DNA from: Apoda limacodes
Taxonomy: Eukaryota > Arthropoda > Insecta > Lepidoptera > Limacodidae
Assembly (NCBI GenBank): GCA_946406115.1
Contig: OX291542.1
Location: 1,326,959-1,390,958 of the forward strand
Reading direction: 5' to 3'
Length of the DNA: 64,000 nucleotides
How positions within the stretch are numbered: the first letter of the stretch is position 1; every line of letters begins with the position of its first letter. The position numbers and the translations under genes are program-made. The notes under the pieces were generated by a model. The model ran no database searches. It saw only the letters and a program-made list of their open reading frames with translations, and was not told the origin of the DNA. Shown here piece by piece: positions 26,301 through 40,400 of the stretch.

Positions 26301-28366
26301 CTTGTACAATGGATTGTGTGCTGAGGAATTGTTCGAAATTCATTCTCAGTGCGGTTTCAGAGAAACTTTCTTCCGCGAACGCTTAAGTTGTGGAATGAGC
26401 TCCCTGCCAAGGTTTTCTGCAAGGACTACAGTATGGAGTTCTTCAAGAAAGATGTTATAAGATTTCTGAAGGGTCGGCAACGCGCAAGTGATGCCCCTGG
26501 TGTTGCAAGCGTCCATAGGCTACGGTGACCGCTTACCATCAGGCGGACCGTAAGCTTGTTTGTCACCTTAGTGGTATAAAAAAAAAACATTAGTTCAAGA
26601 TCAGCACTAAAATTAAAATTAGTTGCAAAAGAAAGCCGAAAACCCCACCCCGGATTGTACATAGGGTAAAGTCCAGACTAATGCGTGGTTATTCGTTTGT
26701 TTAGGATTATTTTAATTTTTAAAACATGACTTTATTTTGTTTTTGTCAGATGATTTTAATCTATATATATGAAAATTACGTGTCACGTTGTTTGTCCGCG
26801 ATGGACTCCTAAACTACTGAACCGATTTTGATCAAACTTTGTAACTATCTGTTATTTTTTTTTTTATTTATTTGGTTCAACAAACAGTGTTCACAATAAG
26901 TGTTATAAAATAAATAGTTATAACAATGTTTTTTATAATTGTGCCACCAGCACCATGTATGTATGTTATTTGATCCAACTTAAAAGATAGTATAGTTTTT
27001 ATCTTGATCTGTTAAGTGCGAGCCGGACTCGGGCACTTTAGGTAAAAACCAACTTTCGCCGGGTTACAGAGGGACGGCAGCGGAACAACGTTCGCCGGGA
27101 CCGCTAGTTATTTAATGAAATTAGCCACTGGTATTTTATGTAATCTAGGTTTAGTTGGATAATTTTAAGATTAAGTTCGTGATTACGACATGTATGGTCA
27201 CTTGTTTTAAAAAAGAATAATTTTTTGGACATGGACCGACCGAAGTACCTAGTTGTCGGACAAAAATAAAAACCTATCTACGAGTGTGTATATGTGTATT
27301 GACTTGCGAATGTGTTGTTTTAATGAATAAAGGGGATATCGGGGCAATTTAAAGGCAAGATAAGCGCGCCGATATTTATTTGTTTGTGGACTTTATTTCT
27401 AGGAAAAAGAGTTCATTTTTATAAGTTTAACCCTACGTGAAGGCGCGTATTACTGGTTCCTAATAACCGCTCACAGCTGTTATTGTCCATGCAATCTTAT
27501 TTCAGAGGAAAATTAAGGGATAATTTTTTTTTTTATATTATCGATTCTGAACTTCCTCTCAAATTATGACGGGTTATTGAAAAGTTTTCCTGTATATATC
27601 TTTGTTGGGAAGGTGTTGTGGGTAAATATTAATTATGTTGTAACCTACCTGCTTTTCTAATAAAGTCAGTTGTCGTCTTAGTCGTGTGTTTTAATGACAT
27701 AACAATACTTATAGTGTTCGACTATCAAGGGACAACTACTCCACAGTACTACCAGTAGTACCAAACAGAAGACCCCTCCGTCACTTATTCATAATATTTT
27801 TTAGTTATCTGATACAGCGTACCCTGGGAAGGAATATTAAAAAAATGCATTTGCCAAATTTAATAACAAAATAATATAGTAGCTTAGCATTACATTAACA
27901 AACGCCATTAACATTATTATATATAAATTATTAAATAATTACCTATATTAACTGCTACGTTTTTGATGGAATACTTAAACTGTATGGAATACTAAAATTT
28001 TTATAAAATTTAATTAAAAAAGAAACATCAAATTATAAAGTTTTAAGTCAGTTTGCATTATTGGCCACCTAACTTTATGTTATCACGGAGGTATGTAGCA
28101 AAATTTAGCGGCACTATTCACACAATTGTAAAAAAAAAAATTATATTTATACTGATAATAGAAATAAATATAAAAAACCTTCACGTATTAACGGTTAAAC
28201 AAGACATAGAATTGTTAGAATTCTTATTCACCTCTATTTTATTATTATTAACTTCTCTTGAGATGTTATTGGAATAGGTCCGAAAATCGAAATCGAAAAT
28301 TTTGTGTTTTCTTTAAGTTTCAAGACTTGGAGAATCATTTGCAATTATTTTTAGAGTTATGTCTGT

Positions 28367-28405
<39 letters not shown>

Positions 28406-31400
28406 TATGTATGTATGTAGACATATTTTGGCTTTCGATTCCTCAATTACTACTGGATCGAATCGCTCCGATGACATATCAAACGATACACCACGTCATG
28501 ACTTAGATCTGAAAGGAGTCTGAAATAAATCGGTCCAGCGGTTCGTTTTTTATCCATAAAAACTGACTTTTTTATGCACGCAACATAAATTTCATGTATA
28601 ATTTTATGTATCGAGGGGTAGTAAAGTGTTTTCGAGGGTGCTGATATTGAATTTTTTATCAGTTTTTTTAAAATTCAAAATGGCGGATCCAATATGAAGT
28701 AATTTTTTTATTGTAAAAGAATTTTTCTCAAGAGAAGTTGCATGTACGGCACTTGCTGTAGAACCAATTTTTATTTTTTTACTTACCCGCCCGTTTTAAA
28801 GTGTAGGAGTCAACTATCAATTGTGTGTTACGTTAACAATTAGATTTAGCATATCTAGTTCCCAAGATGTGGGTAGGTACTATTATTTTATGTAAAAATC
28901 AATTTTAATGCGTAATATTGACATTATTTATTCTTGTGCTATTTTACTGTTACTTGCGGAGTAACCTCGTTTCCATATCATACTACATTTTTTTTTTTTA
29001 GGAAATTAAAATAAAGTTTTTGTTATTATTTGATTACTTGTGGAATGTTATACCTTGAGTTTTCAATATTAATTTCCTATCAGGGCACCTACAACTTTAC
29101 TTGATACAGACTTCCATGGTTTCATCGCTAACCGAGTGGATATTTCATTCGACGAACAAGTGTATACAATATTGCTAAAAGCACAAGTTTAACTACCTCG
29201 CCAGGTTTTAAAGCATCTAGAACCTAATTTATGTTTCAGGCAATGTCTTTCCCTACCGCTGTCACAGAAAATTTAAAAACTCCGTGACCCTTAAGAAGGC
29301 TAGCACAGAGTACCATCGAGTTTTAATTGCAGTTAAGAAACAAAAAAAAAAGTACCAGACTAAGAAAAATATAAAAAAAAAGTTGTCAAGATCTTGTCTT
29401 TACAAAGTTCCTTCAAGTTTGTGAATTCCCTCTTAATAGTCTGTATCGTTTTTAAAAATTAAAAAATAAGAACTCAATATCGCTTGTCTTCTTTTATTTC
29501 TTCTATCGAACAGAAACTGTTGTAATTGCGTGTTACTGAATACCATACCAAATTTTAATATATAAACCGGACACAGAATCTATTTGCAATTTGTGTAAAC
29601 AAAAATGACCTTGACGCGCGTCTTTCGCTTTGTTAGTCTATGCAACATATACATAAATGTGTATAATATTGCTCATCGTAAATTTGAAATTTTGTAGATT
29701 TAAGGTTTAATCAGTGTCGTGATTTGAAAACTAGTTAAAAAATGTGACAGTAAAAGTAATCATGTAATTTTTTTAATGATTAATGATTAAATTACCAGAA
29801 ATAATTAACATTAAGTAAAGTTAGGTTATGTTTACAAGATTTGCATATAGATTTTGAGTCAGGTTTATATATTTTCTATTATAAATTATAATAGAAAATA
29901 TAATAAGAGCAAATAAGAGAGCAATTATAATAGTACAGTAAATGAAGGTTTTTGGCTAGCAATTCTTTCAAGAAAGATGGATTTTGCTGAAATTTTGACA
30001 TTAAGTAGGGAATACACCAAGAAGCAAAATCTACCCTATGCCAAGGTGTGCTTTTTCGTAGGGGGTGAATATCACCCCAACTAGGGGGTGGTGATTTAAA
30101 AAAAAAACTCCAGGACTCGATAGAAAGATGGATTTTAAGCTAACAAATTAGTTTTTTCGAAAAATCAATACTTTTTGAGATATTCATGATAGAAAATGTT
30201 ATTTTTTTTCGAAAATAACCACGTTTTTTGACGTATTTTCACATATAACTCATAAACTATTTATTTAATCAAAAAATCTGTTATTATCAAAATGGTAGGT
30301 TATGAAAAATCAAAGAATTTCTTTTTGTTTATTTTTAATATAGACCCAAAACAAACAAAGTTATAGCTCATTGAAGGTAAGCCTTCACAATTTCTATTTA
30401 TAATATTTATGTTTTTTGCAAATTTTTGTACATTTTTTTTTTGTTAATCTACATGTGCTAAAATTGGCACAAACAAAGATGAAACAAATAATTTGTTTTA
30501 ATGAAGCATCGACGAAAACGATTTTTTTAGATATTTTTTGTATTTTAATGTAAGAGGGGTGGTTTTTAGGGAATGAAAACTAATTATAACAACCCCTTAA
30601 GATGTCTACGATTTAAATATTATAATTTATCAAAAAGAAATAAAATATATCGAAAAATGGTTTTTTTTTTCAATTTTTTGTCAAAAGGGGTGTTTTAAAT
30701 GGGCGTAAGGAATTAAATAGGGGTTGAAAAATCACAAATCGTTTTTAAAACTATATAACTATCAGTAATCAAAATCTTTGTACGTTTTTTCATTCGTTAA
30801 ATGCCTAAATTTGTGAATGTACCAATTTTTGTCAACTTAGAGTTCACCCCTAAAAGTCAAAAGCACACCTCGGCATAGGGTAGATTTTGAAGTGGATGGT
30901 AAGTTGAGCTTTATCCCAAATATTGAAGAAAATCCATCTTTATTGAAAGCATTGCTAGTTTGTACCATCTTTTTACCGTCATTTACTGGACTATATTTAA
31001 GGGTCAATTTTCTTACTCGCCTAGACCCGAAAATAGGTATAATTAAATAATAAAGAGTATAGGATTCTTATTTTATTACAAAACCCTAATGTTGGCCTGC
31101 GGCCGAGACAAGGGGGATGACAGGAATTTTATAATATATTAGTATCCTAAGTTAGGGCTCCTATAGTTTATAAGGCGTTCCATACCCGTTAATTGAATGA
31201 CCAAAGTTCAGCCGCCTTTTAATGTTAGTTATACTATTTTATTAGACTATAAAAATCACGACCAACATTAGGCTACTCTTACAACCTAAGCTCGGCCACA
31301 TTTACGTGTTCTCATGAAATATAGGATGTTCTAAATACTAAATAAGTCTATTCATGTAACTGTTCCACAAACAGTGTGTTCATAATTATTTGCTAAAATA

Positions 31401-34400
31401 CACAATGCAGTTTGCCACATTAATAATTTATTTTTTAATAATGATATAGAAATTTTAATAGTTTTATTATATTTCATTTATCATTCGTCAAATTCAGTTT
31501 TTACATAAAAATCATAAGAAAATACCTATATAACCTTATATAATTTCTATTTTAATACAACTTTCAATTTTAATAATGCCTTTTTTTTCGTTTACGATTT
31601 AGAACATTCTTTACTGGCCGATATTAGAGTAAAAGAAGGTTGTATTATGGAAATGTTACAAGCGTCCATAGGCTATGGTGACCGCTTACCATCAGGCGGA
31701 TCGTCGGCTTGTTTGCCGATTTTTAATATATAATATTTAATTTATTTCTTAATATTTTAAAAAAAAAAATTACCTACTGTTCTATTCTTTTTAAGGAATG
31801 ATTGGAAATCGCTTTCTAGACTTTTAATCTTAATGACACATTGTTCACAGTAGATGTAGGTACAATTATTTTGAAAAATAGATTTCATACGGCAAATTTT
31901 TAAATAGGTATGTATTCATTATAAAAATCCATACTAATATTATAAATGCGAAAGTAAATCTGTCTGTTTGTCCCTCTTCACGCTAAAACATCTGTACTGA
32001 TTAAGATGAAATTTAGCATGGAGATAGTTTGACTCCCAAAAAAGGACATAGGCTACTTGAAAACGTCAAGTGTGAGTCGGCTTTTTATAATTAAGGAGTT
32101 TCCATTGAAATCTTACATCTATAACCGAATTCAGGGCGTAGGGAACTGCGGTCAAATTTGGCGTGGAGATAGTTTGAGTCCCGAAGAAGGACATAAGCTG
32201 CTTGAAAACGTCAAGTGTTAGTCGGTTTTTTTCTATAAGTGAGGAGTTGTCGTTGAAATTTTACACCGATAACGCGGGAAAAAGCTAGTATTATATAAGT
32301 GTAACTTACTCATGATCCTGTCTGATCGAGGGGCAATAAATTGCAAATCAAATGGAACACTTTTAATTTTATTACCTACTATTATTTGGCACGCTCTAGG
32401 CACTGCTCTTTATAGGTATTACTAGCTGACCCGGTGAACCGTGTTTCTTATTTTTTAACAACTGCCGCACCAACCTATGTGAAAGGGTTGTACTAATTCA
32501 GAAACCTTTCCCGGCGTGTGCATTACAACTTACCAAAATTTCATTAAAATCAGTTTACCCTTAAAGTGCGAGTCCGACTCGCACTTGACCGTTTTTTTCT
32601 TTCATAAAAACCTCGCCATAATACTATCAAACACAACGAAAAAAAATTACCCGAATGGGTCCAGCCGTCTTCAAGTTTTCCAATAGTGCGCGAGTCCCAC
32701 TCGCACTTGACCGTTTTTTTTATGTACCCGTAAAGTCTTTAATTAGTCATGAGCTAGACACAATCTGTATTTTCCGCAGAATTTTTATTCCACAATTGGG
32801 TTATTGTCAAGCCACAGCAGAAGCTTGTCAGCCAATTTCAATTTATCTTTTAGAAAAATGGTTATTAATTAGTTAAAACTTGTTTCATAACACACAATGG
32901 CTTTCATTTTGAAATACTACAAATCATTTGTTATGATGTATTTCATGAACAACGGAAAATCGTCAATATAATTTAAACGTAAACTATATTAGTTATATGT
33001 AGTATGATACGTTTATAAAATTCACGGGCCCTCATTACAGGCATATTTTTATAATTTTACGTACATATGGAGCCTACAAAAAATTCATAAAAGATAAATA
33101 TAAGTCCCAAACTGACGTATCATTATTAGTAAAAGTGCACATGCACTTTAAATAACGATTTCACCGGAAAACTACGCAATTAGCGTAAATAATTTAATGT
33201 TTTTGTGAGTTCCTGTCACAATAAACAACTAAAAATGCCTGCCTCTCGTGTCACCACGAGCAACGAGACGCAAATAGGGCATGAAATATTAAAGGTATTC
33301 AATTCTGATATTGGATTTTAATATCGTAATTCCGATACTAATATCGGAATTGCAAATTATGGGTATAAAGTTAGATAAGATTCGAAAAGAAATATATTTC
33401 AAACGAATTTCTTTCAATATTTAACATAGGAAACATAGTATTACCACTTTGGTGATTAAACTGTGACAAAAAAAAATCCAAGCAATTTAATGAAAGATGT
33501 TCAAAAATATTTTTGTCATATTATGTGAATTATTCGTTTGTTACTGTGATATTTATTGTAAGTTTAACCTTATGGGCAGCCTAAGGGCCGGGTTTGTAAG
33601 CGAATTGCTATTGGCTGGTTAATGATTGATGATGTAACTTACCCGTCTCGCCACGCACCTTACATCACATCGGATGTGCTCACCCCATGAACAAAATCTT
33701 ATTTCTAAATGATTGTACTCAAAAATATTGTACAAATTAGTTTATGTTTTACTTACAATGTGTTATAATGCTTATAGTATGTACTGTGTCAAAAAACATT
33801 GACATATTTCTCATTATTATCTACTACTCATTAACTTAAGAATAACTTCAGAATTGATTTCAATAAAATAATTAAAAATAAATAAACAAGATAATAAAAC
33901 TATTGGTACGAACGTTTCGTAGAAACTCTGGCACTCCTACTTTAATTCTAACATTTAACTATCAGATAAAATAATAAATAGTCGGAATCAAATGAAATAA
34001 AACTACTTACAAAAATTATGTACATGTTTCTTCGAGAGAAACATGATTCAGTATTCTTAAAAATGTTAAAGCGTTTATTTCATTTATCTAAGGTGAACTT
34101 AGAAAGGCACTACAAAAATATTCAGTTGTCGAAAAACGCGCTTACTTTTAACACTGCTCTGCTTGGCAAAACTGATATAAGATACGTGCATGTCTGTATC
34201 AGATACACTCATTTCTCAGGCAATTTTTGTCGTTTAATTTTAAAAGTCAAATTGGCGTCTACAGACAAAGCCCTCTTTTTTTTTAAGATTTCCGTCTAAT
34301 CTGTTAGCGGTTGGTTCGCTATTTTCATCGGGAAAAACTCTCATCAAACGTAACGTCACGGACTCCAGTACAAACAGAATTGCATTATATATGAGGTTTT

Positions 34401-37400
34401 TAACATGCTTATTATTGTATTTTACCTAAAGCCTTGATAAAAATTTGATATTTTTGACACAAATGCAAAACGAACGGATGGCAGATGATAAAGTAAACGA
34501 AAATAATGATTCTGCATCCCAAAACGAACGCCCTATGTGTTATGTTAGGTATTCAAATACATAGGTGCCGTCAGGGCTGTAGCTAGAGTTGAATCTAAGG
34601 TAGGGCAGCGGTGGTTTCATGCACGGGTACGGCGCAAGTAATTTTTCTATCTTTCATTATTTAACCTGCTTGTGAGCGTGAGTAACAAAGGTAGAAGGTA
34701 ATTGGGTGGGATCGCGGGAAAACAAGAGCAAAATGGTATTAATTTATAGTACGGGAAAACAATTTATATATATTATACCTTAGTTTATGGTAATTTTAAG
34801 GTAGGGCATTAGTATTTCAAGGTAGGGCATTGCCCCACAATGCCCCCCCCTTAGCTACGGCCCTATGCCGTACACACCTACCACACAGTACATTTCGAAT
34901 TATTGACTAGGTACTACCTATTTATACTCTCTTCGTTTGTTCAGGTATGGTTAATTTCATGAAACGATAAAACAGTTATAAGTCGGTAGTTACTTATTAA
35001 ATAAGAAAATAAGTCACGTCTAGCGCGGGCGTGATTTCCTAGGTATTGGTTTCCCGATCTGGGGCCGCCCGGCGTAGGTATATTTTGATGCCTAAAGTGT
35101 AGAATGTGACAGGCCTGTATGATTTTATAATTAATTAAACCCTTATAAACTTAGTCATATTACGCTTTTTAATCAATAAGGTAGCCTGCCGCCGCAAGTC
35201 TTTGACGTTAATTTGTAAACTGCTCGTATAGTCCCCTATATCTAGTATTGTTGTTAGAGAAAGTACCAGCTGAGAGAATCCATAGGTAAGAGAAATTTCA
35301 TGAGCAGATATCGCTGCGTAGTTATTGGTTCGAAAACTATGGCATTCACAATGGTGGGCGTTAAAGTCTCCCAAAATAACTAGTTCTGCTGTGAGATATT
35401 GCTCAAGAACAGAGATTCCCAGACTTTTTTTCTCATAGACCACTTTCAAAATTTAGCTGGTTTCGGTGGACCTCCTGCAGCTTCATTTCTACCAGATTCC
35501 CAAAACTCGACAAAAATGTGAAGATTAGATCTATGGAAATTTCCGTTGCGGCTGAGTTCTAACCACGAATTAATAATTTTCGAAAGAAAAAGTAAGAATT
35601 GATTGATTAATTAATTTATTGTGCTGTGAGTGGATGTAAACCCCCATTCTTTCAAACGTTGTCAACTAAATTGTTTTTCTCTTAAAATATTGCTTGAAAT
35701 AGAAGATATTCCTTTAATTTTATGTTTTTATCATGAGAACTAGAACTAGGACTTCTACCTGTAATGGGCTTGAGCAGCACAACAGAGACGGGATCGCTCT
35801 CGTAGTGTCCAATCTCCAGTCTCAATAACCGTGTGTGAGCGCTGCGAGGAGACACACACGAGCTTCGCTCTGGGCCGTCTGTCAAAGCTATCATGGCGTG
35901 ACTTGAGTCCGCTTTAGTTGAGTCCGTACCTATAATATAATATGTTGCATTCAATAGCAAATTCGTTTACAATCAATAATAAGTACATATAATACGTATG
36001 AAGAAGAAAAAGATGTATCTACTCGTACAGCAGAAGTCCTTTTGCAGGTATACGTACAAGTAGTAGGCACCTACCTCGTTTATAACTTACCGACGTCATA
36101 TTTTATATCACATATTTCGAAATCTAAATGTCCTCTGACAACAGCTAAATAGTATTTGTTTGTTTCTCGTTTTTCGAAAGATTTCCCAGCGGTACCCGCT
36201 GTCTTCTTGTTCTTGGCAATACACAACACGCCGCTCGTAGCGTAGTCGAGGCGATGTATAAAGTGCAGTGGGTGAGATGAGCTCGACAGATGAGAGTCGC
36301 CATGTGCTATGTGGTAGGTAACTGTGTTCTGGAACAAAAAATCCGCTTTGAATCCCTAATTTGATATACCAACCTACATTTTGTATATTACAAATACATA
36401 TATATAATAAATACATATATATTATAAATACATACATTAATATGTCACAGAAACACTAAATAATGATAACCCAGTTTGCTTCTTCAATCTGACTCAGGTA
36501 GAATGCTTTTAGTTTTGCTTTGAATTTAGTCCTACACTGTGCTCTACGAATTTCATCAGGAAGTGCGTTCCATTACGCTATGCCTATGGCCTGAACTTCT
36601 GAAGATATACGACCTTCATTGAAAAACTAAATACTTAGCTTAATGACATTGGTTGTCATAGTTACATGTTCCGTTATTTTAAAATATATAAAAGTTAAAT
36701 ATGTAAATATAATAAAAATACATATATAAATAATATTATACTTGAAGTGCTTTAATAACTTAATAAATCGTTTTATCTGTATTGCATATCTACACATAAT
36801 TAAAAATTTAACATGGTAGCAGGACGTTTAGATAAATAATCGAATAAAAATGTCAATTGTCAAAATTGAACCTCTCGGCAAAAAATATTATGATACATGG
36901 GCAATACAAGCGGAAGCGTATCTTGTTAAGAATAAACTGAGGAAATATGTTAACAAGAACCCATCAGAAGAAATGCTGAAAACGATCAAAAAAGGTCAGA
37001 ATTAATTCTCTTAATTTCTCCGTCTGAAATAAAGCAAATTAAAAATTGCAAAACATCAAAAGAACTATGGGATAAATTAAAGTCGATCTTTGCAAGTAAA
37101 CGTCCTGCCAGAAAGGCCACTTTGCTAAAAAGCCTTATACTTTGCAAACTAGATTCAAATGGTGATGTCCGAACACTTAAATTCATAGACGTGGTTGAAA
37201 AATTACAGGATTTAGAGATCAATATAAACGAAGACCTTTTATCAATAATAATGCTCTACAATCTATCGCTGGACTATGAAAACTTTAGAGTAGCCATTGA
37301 ATCTCGAGACACATTACCAAAACCAGAAGATTTAAAGACTAAAATAATTAAAGAAAGTTTAGCACGTCATAGTATTGGCACGAACGCTAGCAATCAAGAA

Positions 37401-40400
37401 GGAACATTTTATTCTTTCTGCAAAACTTGCAAAAAGAGAGGGCATGATATGCAAAAATTTTGATTTAAAAATAAAAATAAGCCATTTAAAAAAGAGTACA
37501 ATAATAAGAAAGATAACCAAAAGGAACTCAACCATTTTGCTTTATGTCGAAAGAAAATAGAAGTAGAAATGATGCTTGGATTATGGACAGTGGTTATACG
37601 TCACACATGACTCACTTAAAAAATTGCTTCAATGATATGAAGAAAGTTTCTAACGAAAATTTAAAACTAGCATCGAAAAATGTTTCATCAAAAATAGAAG
37701 CAAGAGGACAAGCCTTAATTAACATTGAAAATGGAAAAGTGGAACTACCAAACACACTACACGTACCTTCCTTGGCTGTAAATCTTTTATCAGTTGTAAA
37801 AATTACTGACAAAGAAAACGCGGTACTATTCACAAAGAAAGAAGCTATTATTCAAGATTCAAAGAACAAAGAAATGCTAAAAGCAAAAAGAAATCATGGC
37901 GGTCTTAACTATTTACAAACAAAATCAGAAAACAATGCTAATGTTCAAGAAACATCAAAGTTGAATAAAATTAAAGAGTGGCATAGAAAATTAGGCCACA
38001 TTAATGACGGATAATTAAAGTTAACACTTAGTAAAGGCTTATTAGTTGGCTTAAATTTCGATATTAATGAATCTGTTGGAAACTGCGAAAGCTGTATTCA
38101 AGCCAAACTTAAAAGAGCTTCAGAACGAAAAACTAAAAATATTCCTCCTCGAACGACTGGAAATTATACATAGCGATGTATGTGGACCAATTCAGACACC
38201 ATCACTTAATGGAAATAAATACATCCTCACTTTCATTGACGATTACAGTCGATATTGTAGAGTCTACTTTATCAAGAATAAAAATGAAGTATTAACTAAG
38301 TTTATGGAATACAAAAATGAAGTAGAAAATTATACGGAACAAAAAATAAAATGGTAACAAACGGACAACGGAACTGAATATGTCAATAACGAATTTAATA
38401 CATCACTCAAAGAAAATGGCATAACAAGAAGATTGACAGCTCCATACACACAAAGTCAAAATGGCATAGCTGAAAAAAAAAAGCGAACACTTGTTGAAAA
38501 AGCTCGGGCTATGTTGATAGAGTCAAAAGCACCTCTATGTCTACGGGCTGAAGCAGTGTTTACTGCAAGCTACTTGTCGAACATAGCCGTAAGCCTAAGC
38601 ATTAATAACGAAATACCATTTCAAAGGTTGGAAGAACTCCATGCGTTAATCATTTGTACACATTTGGATCCAAAACCTTTATTTTAAAAAGGGGTCCTGG
38701 GGGTCACAAGTTTTCACCAAAAACCTTAGTTGGTATGTTTGCTGGGAATTCAACACAATTAAAGGCATTCAGAATATATGTGCCTTCTAAAAAAAAAAAA
38801 ATTATCTCAAAATATGTACGAGTCATTCAAAAAATTTTCTATAAAAATGAGTTAGAAGCTGAGAACAAAGAAATTGAAATGATATCTATTCTCTGCCAGC
38901 CAACACAAAATGAAACTTTTAATAAAGTGATTGAAGCAGACACCGTTGACAGTACATGTGAATTTTATGATTGCAACAATGAAGAACAAAATCGAATTGA
39001 ACAAGACCACAATGCAAACAAACCATGTTGATTCTTATGAACATAATGATCCAACCAATGATGAAAATCCTACAGAAATTCCAAATGAAACATTTGATAT
39101 AAATGAAATTAAAACATAAAAAGTTCGTGAAGATAGTCTCCCTAGGATGACTTTGAGGGACAGATCAAAAATTGGACCTCCTAAATTTTTTCACGATTAT
39201 GCAACGGCAATAGCAGAAAATATATACGAAAACCCATTGTAACAACAAATTTTTTTGAACTTTTGAAATGTGTTGAAAAAGAAAAGTGGCTGGCTGCAAT
39301 GGAAAATGAAATTATGTCCTTCAAAGGAAACCAAACTTGGGAATACACAGATTTACCAAAAGGCAAAAAAGCTTTACCAATAAGTGGATTTTCAAAATCA
39401 AAATCAATTAATTAATTAGTAATAAAAGGGTTTTCACAACAAGAAGGGGTCGATTATAACAAAACGTTCAGTCCAGTTGCGCGCCTTACTACGATTAGAA
39501 CTATCGATGAAGTTGCTGCTGCTGAAAATCTGCAGCTAAAACAATTTGACGTCACAACTGCATTTCTGAATGGCAAGGTAGAAGAGGAGATTAACATGGC
39601 ACCACCAGAAGCTATAAAATTCTATCATGTCTCTGAATACCGACGTCAACTGAATTGGCTTCACATAAGAGATCGAAGAAATCTTAGAATAATCTGTCTC
39701 CTTTACTCTATCCTTTTTGACCCTAAAACACCCATTTATCACAAAACTAATTTTCATTTCCTTTCCGACACCCATGAAAAACATCTTCGCTTCTCCTCTC
39801 ACTTACTACTTAGTACTCCACTACATCGTCGTGGCTTTTTTAATAATTCTTTTGCTATTGCAGCTGTTAGACTTTGGAATAATCTTCCTGAGTCTATCAG
39901 AAAGGCTACATCACGCGATTCTTTCAAACGGCTTGTTCGAAATCACTTCCTTTCATCCTCATCATAACTTTTCTTTCTCATTATTTAGTACAATCTGTAA
40001 CACTTGTTCTTTCCAAATCGTTTCCCCGATTCGCCCGACATTTCGTACAATATTTATTATCATCCTGTTACACTAAAATTTACGTATGTATTCGTATAGA
40101 TATATGTGTATGTTTGTGTATGTGTATGTATGTGTATGTATATATGAATTTATGTGGTTAAGTATTTAATGTAAATAATACACAGGTATATGTTAATATC
40201 TTTTTTCTTTGCACCTACCGACACTTTTTCTTGAACATTTGTAGGTTGACTGGTAGAAAGTGCTGTTAGCATTAAGTCCACCTTTTGTACACTTTTGGTG
40301 TTCAATAAAGAATATAAAAAAAAGTACCAAAAGGGAAAGTCTGTAGATTAAAAAAGAGTCTCTACGGATTAAAACAAGCACCTAGGTGCTGGAACGATTG

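Noticed and set aside
34018..34299. 93-codon open frame on the plus strand
   Set aside because: No conserved motif, composition like the surrounding AT-rich intron, no splice or translation context; likely chance.
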